The translations under genes and the position numbers were made by a program. This document shows positions 21,382 to 32,112 of a DNA stretch of 64,000 bases, piece by piece (the stretch's first letter is position 1; every line of letters begins with the position of its first letter). Where the stretch lies: assembly GCA_014904985.1 (NCBI GenBank), contig MU129038.1, positions 8,389 through 72,388 of the forward strand. The letters run 5' to 3'. The notes under the pieces are model-generated. The model saw only the letters and a program-made list of their open reading frames with translations, did not search any database and was not told where the DNA came from. This DNA comes from Hydnum rufescens UP504 (taxonomy: Eukaryota; Basidiomycota; Agaricomycetes; Cantharellales; Hydnaceae).

Positions 21382-22490
21382 TCAAGGAAGATGTTTCTTC
21401 GATGATCCTATCCACATCTGACAGGTGCTGAGAATTGGGTGACCCAGGAGGAAGCGTACATGCGAGCTATGCATGGCAGCCCCACTGCTCGGAGTGGTGG
21501 CTGCTACACTAGCCCCATCCTGCATCACGACATCACGATCCCCATCAATGGTGGGAATGGAAACATTTCCTCCATCCTCCATCATGATGTCCCCACCCTC
21601 AGCAACAATCCCTTCCGTTCTCTGCCTTTTCGTGAATTGCAGAAGCGGAGGAAGGGTGCGCTTTACACCGATGGCAGAGGAACTGGTGGCAGAAGAACCG
21701 GCAGCAGAGGAACCAGCAGCAGAGGAACTGGCAGCAGAGGAGCCAATGGTTGAGGAGACAGGGGGGGCAATAAACAATGAGGAAGGCATCACGTACCATT
21801 TATGCAGAAGGAACGGATGGTCAAAATACGGAGGAAGTGGAGAAGGGACGTACACGCCCTCAGGGAAATTGTGGAGGGCGTCAGCATACGAAACTGTTTG
21901 AGACGACATGACGTCTTTTGTGGGGGACGAGCCATTACAGAACATGGCAGGAGCTTTGTCGAAACCTATGGATACGACGAGTTAGTGATGGACAATTAGA
22001 TCATGAATTGGTCTTACCAGCTGATATGGTGTTGGCCTCAGATGTGAACATGCTTAGTAGGACGTGGACTGAGGCAAAGGAAGTCGACACGTCGAGACCA
22101 TCTCTGGTCATGTCCTTGACTGAGTAGAACCCGATCTTTGACATCACATCATTGCACTTGGTCTCCAGCACGTAGCCTGAGTGCTGATGTCAATGATATT
22201 AGCAGGGTCAATAAATTCTCTCAGTTGTAAAGACTTACTTTATCATGCCACCAAATTGCGGTCAGGGGCACTCCGATATGATGGCAAAAAACAGCCAGAT
22301 ATCACATTCCAATCTCCCAAGTGTATAATGGGAGGTCGACCCACGCACAGGGCGAAAAAGCCATATGCACTGTGGGAATTATATCGAGAATAAAGAATGT
22401 CTTGCCCATGCTCATCGGACTTGCTTGGACCTTCGAGGTTGACACCTTTGCCTTGGTTCCGGCCTTTTTCTTGTTGGCATTGGGGGCCAT
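21382..22490 (-). pseudogene. Three-exon hypothetical gene
   Basis: I do not recognise the product. ATG at 22490 (MAPNANKKKAGTKAKVS). Exon 1 runs to 22239, exon 2 from 22183 to 22018, exon 3 from 21965 to 21382. The two introns (22184-22238, 55 nt; 21966-22017, 52 nt) have GTAAGT or GTAAGA donors, CTAAC- or CTAAT-like branch points and CAG or TAG acceptors, and the reading frame joins correctly across both. Exon 1 carries one in-frame TGA at 22302, between GM and YLAVF, which breaks it. Exon 3 has Ala/Ser repeats (about 21640-21760), a basic KRQRT segment and an acidic tail, suggesting a disordered, possibly nuclear protein. Confidence 0.6.
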
Positions 22491-24970
22491 AATCACCTTG
22501 GGATCTACCAAGGTGCTATGTCTCCTTGCAATGGAGACAACACTAGGGAAAAAAGGGTATCAATCATGGTTCACCTGGAGACCACACACTCCAAGGGGTA
22601 CTCAGACGCGCAGTCTCTCAGCTATGAAACATGCACACCTGTTGGGGTTGGGGTTGTAGTAGTAGTGACTCAACACCAGCGCATCTGGCAACACCTGGAA
22701 TCTCGGCCTTCAGTGTGTTGCGGAATGTGGACTGAGACTGGGTGTTGTGAGTATGATGGGATATACACTCGTACTATGCAAGACAGGATTAAACACACTC
22801 AATTAACGTTCCAAGGCCCCAGAGTATTTGGCAAATTTCAATGGGACAAGTCAATGTCTAGGTATGAATGTATTCAAACGAAGCAGCAGCTGAATGCGAA
22901 TTCAATGCAAAATGGATGCAATAACATGGCTTCGTCGACCAAAAAAATTGACAATGCTCATCCCATCAGTGCAATGATAATGGTAATAATCGTAGGGCAG
23001 CAGAGGGGTGGACGATCGGACATGGACATGACATTGGAGAATACAGTCACCCCATGATAACATCTTCCATTGGCTGGGATGGGGACCCACATTCACGTGG
23101 TGGTGGAGCATCTCAAATGACACCGCCACATCCGATAGAGCTTCTACGTGCCACAAGGTCTGAGCTCCCGGTGCGGGCATGCCACTTGCTGAATGACTAC
23201 TTGCCGCCAGACCTCCCTTTACTGGCATACACTGAGGTAAAGTCCAGGACCACTCACTACATACCCTAGCCATCCTTCATTATGTATAATCGCCTCATTA
23301 GGTACCCTAATACAGTCTTCTCCCTTATCCAGGCATCACTGCCTCATTAATAATACGGTGAAACAATGAATTCTTGCTTATGCATCTCCACTGATGTCAC
23401 AGGAGCTAGTTGTATGGGGACTCACTCAAACTGTTGGCAAACTGCACCAATTGCTGAATTATGTAATCGAGACCTTGAGAGAATGCCAATGATGACATCG
23501 TGCTCACTGCTGAGTTACATAATTGTAGTCTTCCTGAGGTCCCCCACTATAGGGGGTGGCCCTACATTAGCTACTTGTGTGTTTGAAGGATTGGATGGCG
23601 GTGCACACGTATCTCTAGCAAATATCACCCTGTGCATGAGAGAAAAATTGGGCAGGATGCGGAAAAAAGAATAGGGAGAAAGTAGCAAGGAGATCCTGTA
23701 CTTATATACCCATGGCCTTCGCATCCTGTGGTAACCTAGCCCATGGTCCCTCATACTAGAGACTCTGCAGTGACTCTGCCACCTCAAGTATGACTGAGTC
23801 AGGAGGTGGACAGCCTTTATGCAAGAGACTATCCACGTGGAGTGTCTCGCATGCCAGACACGGTGGCTACAGAATGGACACAATCTGTGTGGCAGAAGAA
23901 ACGGATGCAGTCCATGTGGTGGAAGAAATGGACACGGTCTGTATTATCATGCAAGCCTGTGTAATACATGCCTTCATTAAACATCAAGTTAACAACCCCA
24001 CATGGGGCAATTGATTTCATATAGATCTGACTGGATTCTTGGTCCTGCAATGGCTTCCTTGATGTCTACCCCTATTTTCTGTTTTTGGATTCAGTCAACA
24101 TTCAGGCTCTGGACTTGTGGCTGGCTGAGCTGAAAAAGCTGTCTCCGCTTATAAGATGAGGTTGAAGACCCACAAAATTCTAATGCTGAACACGGAGGGT
24201 TGGAGTATGATGCAAATGAAAGCAACAGCGACAGTGCTGATGATGGTATTTAATTCAAGTTTTTCATAGTAATGTAAAGATGTGGGCCACATGCGCCATT
24301 AATATGCAGCTAAAAATGTGTGACATCGTAAGTGACTTGTGACCGACCCCTGTCCCTGTGAGTAAAAATGGTACAGAGGTGTACTTGAACCTTCACCCCA
24401 TAGGGGAGTCCTCAAGTACACCACCACATGCACCAAACACCCAGCATCTGTGTGCTATGTACTTTAGCCCCATGAGCTGCCTCCTGGTGAAATTGTTCTT
24501 TGTGCCACCGATTTTGGCCTCCAAACTCCTGGGAAACCATGCTAGGTGGGTCTCAAAAATCTCAAAAGTTTCCCAGTGAGAGTGTGTAGGCTATCAACCT
24601 GAGTGATGGGGATCCTCTGAAGACTCAAGTCCTTTTCAGAACTTTTAAAAAGAAAGCCTCATGGTGCTGTCATCACACCACTCCTTGCCTCAGACTTATC
24701 AACTTCTATCATTAGGGTGTTTCACGATAGAGCCCAAAACGAACCTCAAAGCACCATTTTGGAGACCAACTGTATTTATTTTGAGTAGTCTTTGGTACCA
24801 TTTTGACATTTGTTTTTGCTATTGTGAAAGACCCTATTTGAATCCATTCTCTTTCATCCTGTGGCAAAAAACAGCCCCAATGTATTGATTGTAGTTGACT
24901 TGGCTCAATTCAGTTGAGTCAGTCTCAGACCTGACCGTCACAGAACCAAATTATCTCGCAGAGCTCGTAT
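22491..24970. other. Long stretch without a supported gene
   Basis: Several ORFs of 70-120 codons exist on both strands (for example 22902-23273 minus) but none has protein-like conservation that I can identify or a neighbour in the right frame. Near 24170-24252 an acidic tail-like reading (EVEDPQNSNAEHGG, ending TAA) could be the last piece of a lost gene. No LTR, terminal inverted repeat or tandem array was seen. Confidence 0.4.
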
Positions 24971-25408
24971 CCAACCTAACTTGCTGATCGCAGCCTGCCT
25001 GTGTTGGGCACATTCTTTCTGTATTCCTACTCCAAACCAACTCGCTGATCGCAGTCTGCCTGTGTTGGAACCCTCTTCTTTCTGTGTTCTTACTCCAAAC
25101 CAACTTGCTGATCACAGTCTGCCTGCATTGGGCACCCTCTTCTTTCTGTGTTCTTACTCCAAACCAACTCACTGATCGCAGTCTGCCTGCGTTGGGCACC
25201 CTCTTCTTTCTGTGTTCTTACTCCAAACCAACTCGCTGATCACAGTCTGCCTGCATTGGGCACCCTCTTCTTTCTGTGTTCTTACTCCAAACCAACTCGC
25301 TGATCGTGGCCTGCCTGCGTTGGGCGCTCATCTTGTTCTGTGTTCTCACTCCAAACCAACTCACTGATCACGGCCTGCCTGTGTTGGGCACCCTCTTGCT
25401 GTGTTCCC
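24971..25408 (+). repeat. 63-bp minisatellite, block 1
   Basis: About seven tandem units of 63 bp containing AACTTGCTGATCACAGTC, GCCTGC, TTGGGCACCCTC and TGTGTTCTTACTCCAA. Units differ mostly at one site: GATCGCAG, GATCACAG, as expected from CpG decay in both strands. The same unit forms block 2 at 27772-28390. ORFs read through it only because 63 is a multiple of three. Confidence 0.93.
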
Positions 25409-25431
25409 AAGGTCATTGCCATGATCCCACA

Positions 25432-26105
25432 ATGGCTGGGACAGTTTATGTGACTCCTCGTGCTGCTCTTGCTACACTGGCCGACCACTTGTCCCAATTA
25501 GGGCCAAACGCAACATTCACTGGTCCAATCGACATTAACGGACCCATCACCTTGCCTGAAAACTTGCTAGATGCGGTCGACTACGGGAATAGAAGCCACC
25601 ACTCAAGCAGCACATGCCCGAGCCACTGACTCACATGTGGGTAGTCAGAGCGGAGTTGCAGTGAACTTGTCATCCCAAAAGCAAGGGCCTTACAAAGACG
25701 AGGATGTTCTTCTTCTATCCCTTCAACTCCTGGGATATCTTTTGAAATCTCCATATCTATGTCAGGCATTTTACAAGCCACGGCCAAATCCCACGCCAAC
25801 ACATTCATCTTCCACTTCGTCTCAATCTGATCCTCCTTCAGACCCTTCGCGTCCTTCGATGAATATATTCTCCCTTGTTGAATGCTTTACCTTCAGACCA
25901 TCTCCCTCAGAGCTGCAATTACCCCGTCTTCCCAACGAGATCCAATACTGGGGTGGTGTCATTATGCACAACACATGTCACAAGGATGAGGGCCAAGGTG
26001 GTATTAGGCAATGCACAAATATGACTTATAAAAAATGGGAGAAGACTCCTTGCAAGTTTGCCAAGTGCTGGAGATGCAGAAAAGCAAAGTACCGATGCTG
26101 GCACA
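25432..26105 (+). pseudogene. MUB1/samB-like MYND zinc-finger fragment
   Basis: Resembles the N-terminal and MYND parts of fungal MUB1/samB proteins, partners of the Ubr2 ubiquitin ligase in yeast and regulators of growth and sporulation in Aspergillus (family knowledge). ATG at 25432 opens MAGTVYVTPRAALATLADHL. A one-base shift near 25590 changes to the frame starting at 25571, which holds QKQGPYKDEDVL, LSLQLLGYL, FSLVECFTFRPSPSEL and then the MYND start GGIRQCTNM...FAKCWRCRKAKY. One zinc ligand is replaced by Tyr (about 26024), and the motif breaks off after KAKYRC, so the finger cannot fold. The rest of the gene is absent. It sits between the two minisatellite blocks. Confidence 0.68.
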
Positions 26106-27031
26106 ACATCACCAGGCCCAACAGCCCAGTTAACCCAGAGCCTCGTTATGCACATATGTTCTACATGATCTGGATGTGTTGCTGCCACATCTATAGTGGG
26201 ACCATCAAACTCTCGCCTGCCAGTATCTGGTCCTCCTACCACACCTGCCAAATCTATGGGTGTTGATGAGCATGTTCGTGGTGGTCGGAATCGAGTTATG
26301 GGAATGCTGCACCCAGCCACCCCCACAATCCTTGTGGTCAGTGCCACCCTCAACACATGGACTACCTTGACAACCTTCCCCTGTGTCGACAGATTCATCA
26401 TCGACCTCTCATCCACTCCAATCCCTTCACATCTCCCTTACAGGCTACTTCTCACAAGAGTTAACTCTCGATACCTTGTGGACATCCCCAACAAACTATG
26501 TACTTGGTCCACTGAGCAGACCAGCTTTGGAGTGTGGACGAGTAAGGCAGGAAGCAGTGCATCAAGCCATACACCAGTCACTGGTGCATCCTTGCTTCAT
26601 TCCTATTGTCCATACCGTCTTCTGCACTTCAGTCCCATCAGGGAATACATGTGTTGAATTAGAGTATAGCGAGGAACGAGCGTCAAACAATGGGATGGAT
26701 ATTGATAGTCAACAAGGTCAGTTTCATTTCTTTTGTGATGTTTTCATGGTTAACATGGTTCCCCTTTGTGGTCCTGACAGCACGACTGAACCAAGACCTT
26801 CTCCGACATACATTTTTTCCTCACGTATATTCCCAATGAGCCGCACTCGCTGATACAGTGATGGGGTGGGGGGGGTTTCTCATACATCGACCACTTCTTT
26901 TTCTTCCTCTGTAGTTCACCATATGTGTTTGTCTGTCATCCTGGCTCTCTGAATCCAAAGTAAAGCATATATTTCCACACACATGGATTGTAAGCAAGGG
27001 GGTGTGTTGCATAATACAGAAACCATGAAAA
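26106..27031. other. Region without a supported gene
   Basis: Proline- and threonine-rich readings occur on the plus strand (26196-26657) but with no recognisable domain or clean exon structure. They could be further decayed parts of the preceding MYND gene. A guanine run lies near 26868-26875. Confidence 0.35.
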
Positions 27032-27510
27032 TCAGTCCGCAGCAAGCAACCTGCCAATTCCAGCAACCAATCTATCATATTTCTCTTCTGCAAGACTTAA
27101 GTCATCCTTGCATTGACTGAGTTTGCCCTGAAGACTACTAAGTTCCATGCGAAGTGCAGCATTCTCTGCCTCCAAGTGACAGGCCCTGACTCCCTCACAT
27201 GTCTCCACTTGCGAAGCACTGGGGGAGGGTGGGGGAGATTGGGAGAGAAGATGGGGTGAGGTCAACAAGTCAGGAGGCAGGATGGGTGGTTCATCACTTG
27301 CAAGGGGACCGGTAGCAGCAACATCATCAAGGCCAGACCAGGCTAAACACCATAGCCATTAGAACACACTAGGGAAGACATCCTGTTACTTACCCCAGAA
27401 TCCACATCGGTTAGACTTCGCACATCTAAAAAATCCCCTGCCCCTAGTCGCCGGTTTTTTGGAGTGATAATGGGCCGCTGCAGTGAATCATCAATGATGT
27501 GTGAGGGGAA
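27032..27510 (-). CDS. Small coiled-coil hypothetical gene, partial
   Basis: Two exons can be read. Exon A (about 27510-27394) encodes IIDDSLQRPIITPKNRRLG and FLDVRSLTDVDSG. The intron (27343-27393, 51 nt) has donor GTAAGT and acceptor TTTAG. Exon B (27342-27032) carries a Pro/Ser-rich stretch and then a heptad-type helix with LEAENAALRMELSSLQGKL and LSLAEEKYDRL, a probable leucine-zipper coiled coil, with a stop at 27032. The codon phase across the intron needs one extra base, so the join may be damaged or the splice site slightly different. No start codon identified. Function unknown. Confidence 0.5.
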
Positions 27511-27771
27511 ATTTGATCAGTTTACGAATGAGGCTGGGGGTCTTCTGCACAATGGCAGACAAGCTGGCCAGAATGGTACCTCAGCTGCGAATTGTGGTCA
27601 GGCATTTCAGTTTTGTACAATGGACTCATTCAGTTGATGGCACAACTCAGGCAGGCTGGGTAGTACTATCGACTCAACTGAGGTGAGAACAAAGAGAGTT
27701 TGGTGACCTCCGAGTCGAACACGGTGATGGATCCAAATTACAAATCAACACTACGCATCTGCATTCTCACT

Positions 27772-28390
27772 CCAAATCAACTCGCTGATTGCAGCCTGCC
27801 TGTGTTGGGCACCCTTCTCGAAGTTCTCATTCTGCCTTCTTACTCCAAATCAACTTGCTGATCACAGCCTGCCTGTGTTGGGCACTCACCTTGTTCTGTG
27901 TTCTTACTCCAAACCAGTGTGCTGATCACGGCCTGCCTGCATTGGGCACCATCCTTGTTCTGTGCTCTCACTCCAAACCAACTCACTGATTGTAGCCTGT
28001 CTGCTTTGGGGACCCTCCTTGTTCTGTGTTCTTGCTCCAAACCAACTTGCTGATTGCGGCCTGCCTGCGTTGGGCACCCTCCCTCTGTGTTCCTACTCCA
28101 AACCAACTTGCTGATCACAGTCTGCCTGTGTTGGGCACCCTCCTCCCTCTGTGTTCTTACTCTGAACCAACTTGCTGATCATGGCCTGCCTGCGTTGGGC
28201 ACCCTCCTCTCTCTGTGTTCTTACCCCAAACCAACTTGCTGATCACAGTCTGCCTGCATTGGGCACCCTCCTCTGTGTTCTTACCCCAAACCAACTTGCT
28301 GATTGCAGTCTGCCTGCATTGGGCACTCCTTGTTCTGTGCTCTTACTCCAATCCCAACTCACTGATCATGGCCTGCCCATGTTGTGTGTT
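27772..28390 (+). repeat. 63-bp minisatellite, block 2
   Basis: About ten tandem copies of the unit seen at 24971-25408, slightly more divergent, with variants GATCACAG, GATTGCAG and GATCATGG at the former CpG site. Some units are shorter (about 50-57 bp) through loss of part of the TTCTTTCTG segment. It ends about 180 bases before the KDZ transposase reading begins. The 27511-27771 stretch before it shows nothing I can name. Confidence 0.92.
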
Positions 28391-28567
28391 GTCTACGCTT
28401 TTTAACACCCTGTGTTTGCCAGCACTAACGAAGGTTCTGCACCACGGCCCACCTATTTGTGTCCCGTTCTACTCATGCTTCACTGCCCGGAATTGTGCCA
28501 GTAATCCAAAATGAACTTGACTGTAAAATGATTGATTCGTCAATGAACAAGTTCTACTCCCTCTGCA

Positions 28568-31500
28568 TTGTCTTCCCAGATCTCTGCCAATTCTTCTTCA
28601 TCTACTCTTCATCCCAAACGATGGCATTCCAAATATCCAATCGCTGAAGTTGTAGGCTCAGGGCCAAATGGAGTAATTACTACACTGTCAAACCAGCAAA
28701 CATCCAATCTTCCTGCCGTCGAAGTGACTGAGCAATCAACATTTATCGAATCCCACCACTTAGACATCAATTTCGAGCTGGAAATGGCACCTGAGGCCAA
28801 TGTATGTGTTGTCCAAGACAAACTATCTCATCATGCATGGCGGAAACACGCACAGGCTCGTTGGTGGGGTGACGATGTCCTCCCATCACTGATTCGTCCT
28901 TTTATGAGGTTTCAAAGAGAATGGAACACTGGGGCCCAGGTTGATTCCATAGAACCCTGTATGTGTTCGCAGCGTCATCACATACTGAAGATTGTTTGTG
29001 TGCATATGGAATATTTGGAGGACATTGATTTGGTTGTTTGCTCTCGTTGCCCTGCAGCAATCCAGCTTGTGAGCCAGGGATTGTTCCCATGCTCTCCATT
29101 GGCTCTGACTTTGGCTGTGAGCATGGATATGTTGGAGTTTGTATCAGATCTCTTTGTAAATATGGCACCTAATGAATGAGCCTGGGCAGCAACCCTTACG
29201 AAATATCTAAAGGCTCGTGGCCATGAATTTGCAACTGGGGATTCCCTTCATGGACGATTTGCCAATGCTCTCACCCACTATCAAGTTCTTGTTAGACTGG
29301 TGAAGGCAGAGATGACAAAAATCATCAATTCTTTTCGTGAATCATTGAACTCCACTCTGTCCTCTGATCACCCTCCTACCCCTGCACTCAATGAAAAAAC
29401 CTCAATCCCAGCTTGAGTATATCTGAATGCACACAATTTCACCGGGCCTACTAAAGTTGATGGTGCCCTGGAGTGTCCAAGCACATACTTGCAATCATGC
29501 TGTGCTCTTTGCTTCGGAGGGAGGCATGCGGCTGATCTTCAGGCCACTGTCATTGTTTGCATAGATGCAAACTTTCAACTCAAATGCAACCATGACAAAG
29601 ACTAGAGAAAAGGCTTTGAGGGTCAGACAGGTGCCGGGACCCAGAGATATTCTCTCCAAGGACAGTCGAGCTTCTGCAGGCAGACCTTGATGATATGGCT
29701 GCCAGGATCAATGAGGTTCAACCAACAAAGAGTCCAGCTGGAGCAGGCAGGAAGCAAAAGGCAGATGAGTCGGTGGAGGATGATAGAAACAGGCCATGTG
29801 ATGATGATTCCATTGAACCAGGAATGAATATTCCAAATTCTGTTCTTGACACCTGTGGCGACTCATTCATTGCAGCTGATGGTGATCGCATCAAGGCTTC
29901 CACTCAGCACTTTGATGACACAGGGCTAATGGCTATGCTATGTCGGCATGATAGTCCAATCTACATTGCCAATATGCATACTGCTGGTGAAAAACAGTTC
30001 TATGCCTTTGCTCTGATCTCGGCACTCCTCAAAGATCTACCTAAGGATTGGACAGTCAGGCTGTTGTATGATATTGCATGTCAAATCCATCATAGTCTCC
30101 TTAAGTGGAACATCATGCCTGAATGGATGGGACGGATTGAGTTTGGTGTCTCTGTTTTCCATGCTTATGGCCATCAATGGACTTGCCAACTGTGGTATCA
30201 CCCCCGGAAGTCAGAAAAATGGGGTCTGTCTGATGGTGAGGGGTGTGAGAGGTTCTGGAGTGAGCTCAGATGACTTATTCCTGGTCTAAGGGTCACTGGT
30301 GTATGTACATTCACTTGCTAAGCTAAGTTGATGAGATAGACTGATGGTCAATCTCTTGCTAGTACCATCGCCATCTCTTCATAATTGATCTTCAAGTCAA
30401 GCATATAGATGAGCTCAAGCAAGAGGGTGCAGGGAAATGGCTCTGTGATCATGTGTCGCACACTGTAGGACGTGAGGCTCAGGCTCAGGAGAAACTGGAT
30501 GGGGCCTCAGTCCAGTATCTCTTGGGCCAGTTCAAGGAACAGTGCTCTTTTCAAAGCAGACTAGTCCCTCGCCAGTCAAAGACAAAGGGATCCCGTGCAA
30601 TAGAACACATCCTGTCTATGTCCCAGTCTGCAGACTCACTCCGGGTGCATCTGAAGGAACTTATGGACGAGCTTGCAGGTCTTGCAACTGATAATGTGAC
30701 AATTGCAGTGGAGGATGAGCTACGGTTGAATATTACAGAGATACAGGCTAGTGTGCAGCGCCTTGAGAGTAATATTTCAAGAAAGACCCAGGAACTTCAT
30801 CTCTTGGATCAGAAGTCCCACAAGGAGTTGGAGCGGTTAAAGACCAACAAGTGGATAAACCTCCAGCTGAATGTCCGGGTTGTGAGGGACCAGCTCCTGA
30901 TGAAGCTTTGCACATGTAAATTTGAGCTTGTTGGGCTGGAGCATGCTGACACAAGTCACCAGCTGGATCACAAGACTAAGGAGCATGTGGAGAAGGCAAT
31001 GAAGGGTCGAGTCTCTTGGATTCAAGCAACACTGAAGTGATATGAGGATATCCGACAGCAGATGATGAAACTTAGAGGAAAAGGGAATGTTGCAAGGGAT
31101 GCATATATCCCTCCAGAAATTTCATCATCTGTTTATAAGTTGGATGTGGATGAAGATATTTGGCAAGTGCCTCATCATGAGGACATGGCAAATTTTCCAG
31201 ATGGGAGGGTCCCTGCTTGGCTTGCAGACAAAGAAGTCCGTGAGGGCATCCGACATGCCCAGGAGCTGGCAAACTGCCAAGAGGAGCTTAGGTGCTGCAA
31301 AGCTGAACTCTCCAATCTATGTTGCTGGTTCACAAAGCAGTATGCTGCTACCCAGCATGCCTTTGATTTTTGCAATGGTAGGGGTTCCTTCCAACTTGAC
31401 TGAATGTAAACTAACAACTCTGGGGATGTGGACAGATGAAGATGTCAAATTCTTTGTCTTAATGGAGTTACATCACTTGCATGACCTGGTCAACAACTGG

Positions 31501-31761
31501 AAACATCACACAGCAGGACTTCTTGGTAGGGATGGGTGGGTGGACTGGGGAAACATTCCAGACCAACTGCCTCCATTACAGAGGGCATGGGTCTGCCGAC
31601 AAGGTAGAGCCCAGGCTGAGGAAGTTTTATCACCTGGGGAAGAAGAGGCTGAAGAAGCAAGTTCTGATGATGATGAAAATGGGGAGTTGGAAGAAGGACC
31701 TGAGGCAGAGGACCTCACATTCCTAACCTCCCTTGATCTGGTTCTGGGACATGAGGATTAA
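28568..31761 (+). pseudogene. KDZ-family transposase, copy 1
   Basis: Cut-and-paste transposase of the Kyakuja-Dileera-Zisupton superfamily, an RNase H-fold DDE enzyme. In order: an N-terminal region with a CxC-type cysteine cluster (CMCSQRH...CSRC) and GLFPCSP (about 29085); first catalytic Asp in CIDANFQLK (29564); second in LLYDIACQ (about 30070); Glu in GEGCERFWSEL (about 30250); helical C-terminal domain (30453-31040); KLDVDEDIWQ and PAWLADKEVREGI (about 31140-31240); acidic tail ending HED at 31761. A probable intron lies at about 31378-31435 (donor GTAGGG, branch CTAAC). In-frame stops at about 29178, 29416, 29608 and 31040 and a one-base loss near 29635 disable it. The true start was not found. 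Confidence 0.88.
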
Positions 31762-31869
31762 CCTAGCACACTGGTCACAAATGTACTATTAGTTAGCCCC
31801 TTAGACTTAGATGCTGGAGATACCCCCAATATACTATTGTGCCTGGCCAACAAAATGTTCTCAAGTTGC

Positions 31870-32000
31870 ATAATGGGGCCCCATTTGGGTGATGCAAAAA
31901 GATGAAGCCGTGAGGAAGGCTCATTTTGGGGCCATAATAGGGCCCCATTGAACCATAATGGGGCCCCATATGCCCTATTGGAGCCCCATTGGGGCTGATT
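31870..32000 (+). repeat. Subterminal GGGGCCCC palindromes of KDZ element
   Basis: ATGGGGCCCCAT occurs at 31873-31884 and 31958-31969, with variants (TAGGGCCCCATT, GAGCCCCATTGGGGC) between and after. The cluster lies between the transposase stop and the element end, where transposases often bind. It is repeated in copy 2 at about 60760-60880. Confidence 0.75.
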
Positions 32001-32082
32001 CCAATGATTCTCCAATATTGAATTATTGATTGGCACCCCTATGGCACCCCATCACTATTAGATCTACTTAGGTACCAAATAG

Positions 32083-32109
32083 ATTTGATACCTATCATAG
32101 GTATCAAAT
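32083..32109 (+). repeat. Terminal hairpin of KDZ copy 1
   Basis: Perfect 12-bp inverted repeat ATTTGATACCTA / TAGGTATCAAAT with a 3-base loop, at the 3' end of the element. Copy 2 carries the same hairpin at 60631-60657. Just inside it, copy 2 has 8 extra bases (GTGCCCGA) that copy 1 lacks. Confidence 0.85.
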
Positions 32110-32112
32110 ATG

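Larger units (their letters stand above)
28568..32109 (+). mobile_element. KDZ DNA transposon, copy 1
   Basis: Transposase gene (28568-31761), subterminal palindromic repeats (31870-32000) and a terminal inverted-repeat hairpin (32083-32109). Copy 2 on the minus strand (60631-64000) is colinear, which sets the 3' boundary near 32109-32125: the copies share about 16 further bases (GGCTGACCAGCCTG) and then diverge into unrelated sequence. The 5' end is not defined. The element interrupts the Ty3-A relative at 32113. Confidence 0.8.

Noticed and set aside
22902..23273. 123-codon minus-strand ORF
   Set aside because: No domain, no neighbouring exon in phase, and a similar ORF on the opposite strand; not distinguishable from chance.
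24971..25408. Regular repeats considered as a CRISPR array
   Set aside because: Units are contiguous without unique spacers, there are no cas genes, and the genome is eukaryotic.
24981..28405. ORFs translating the 63-bp minisatellite into repeats such as LADHSLPALGTL
   Set aside because: They exist only because 63 is a multiple of three. Neighbouring frames are equally open, and divergence follows CpG decay rather than codon constraint.
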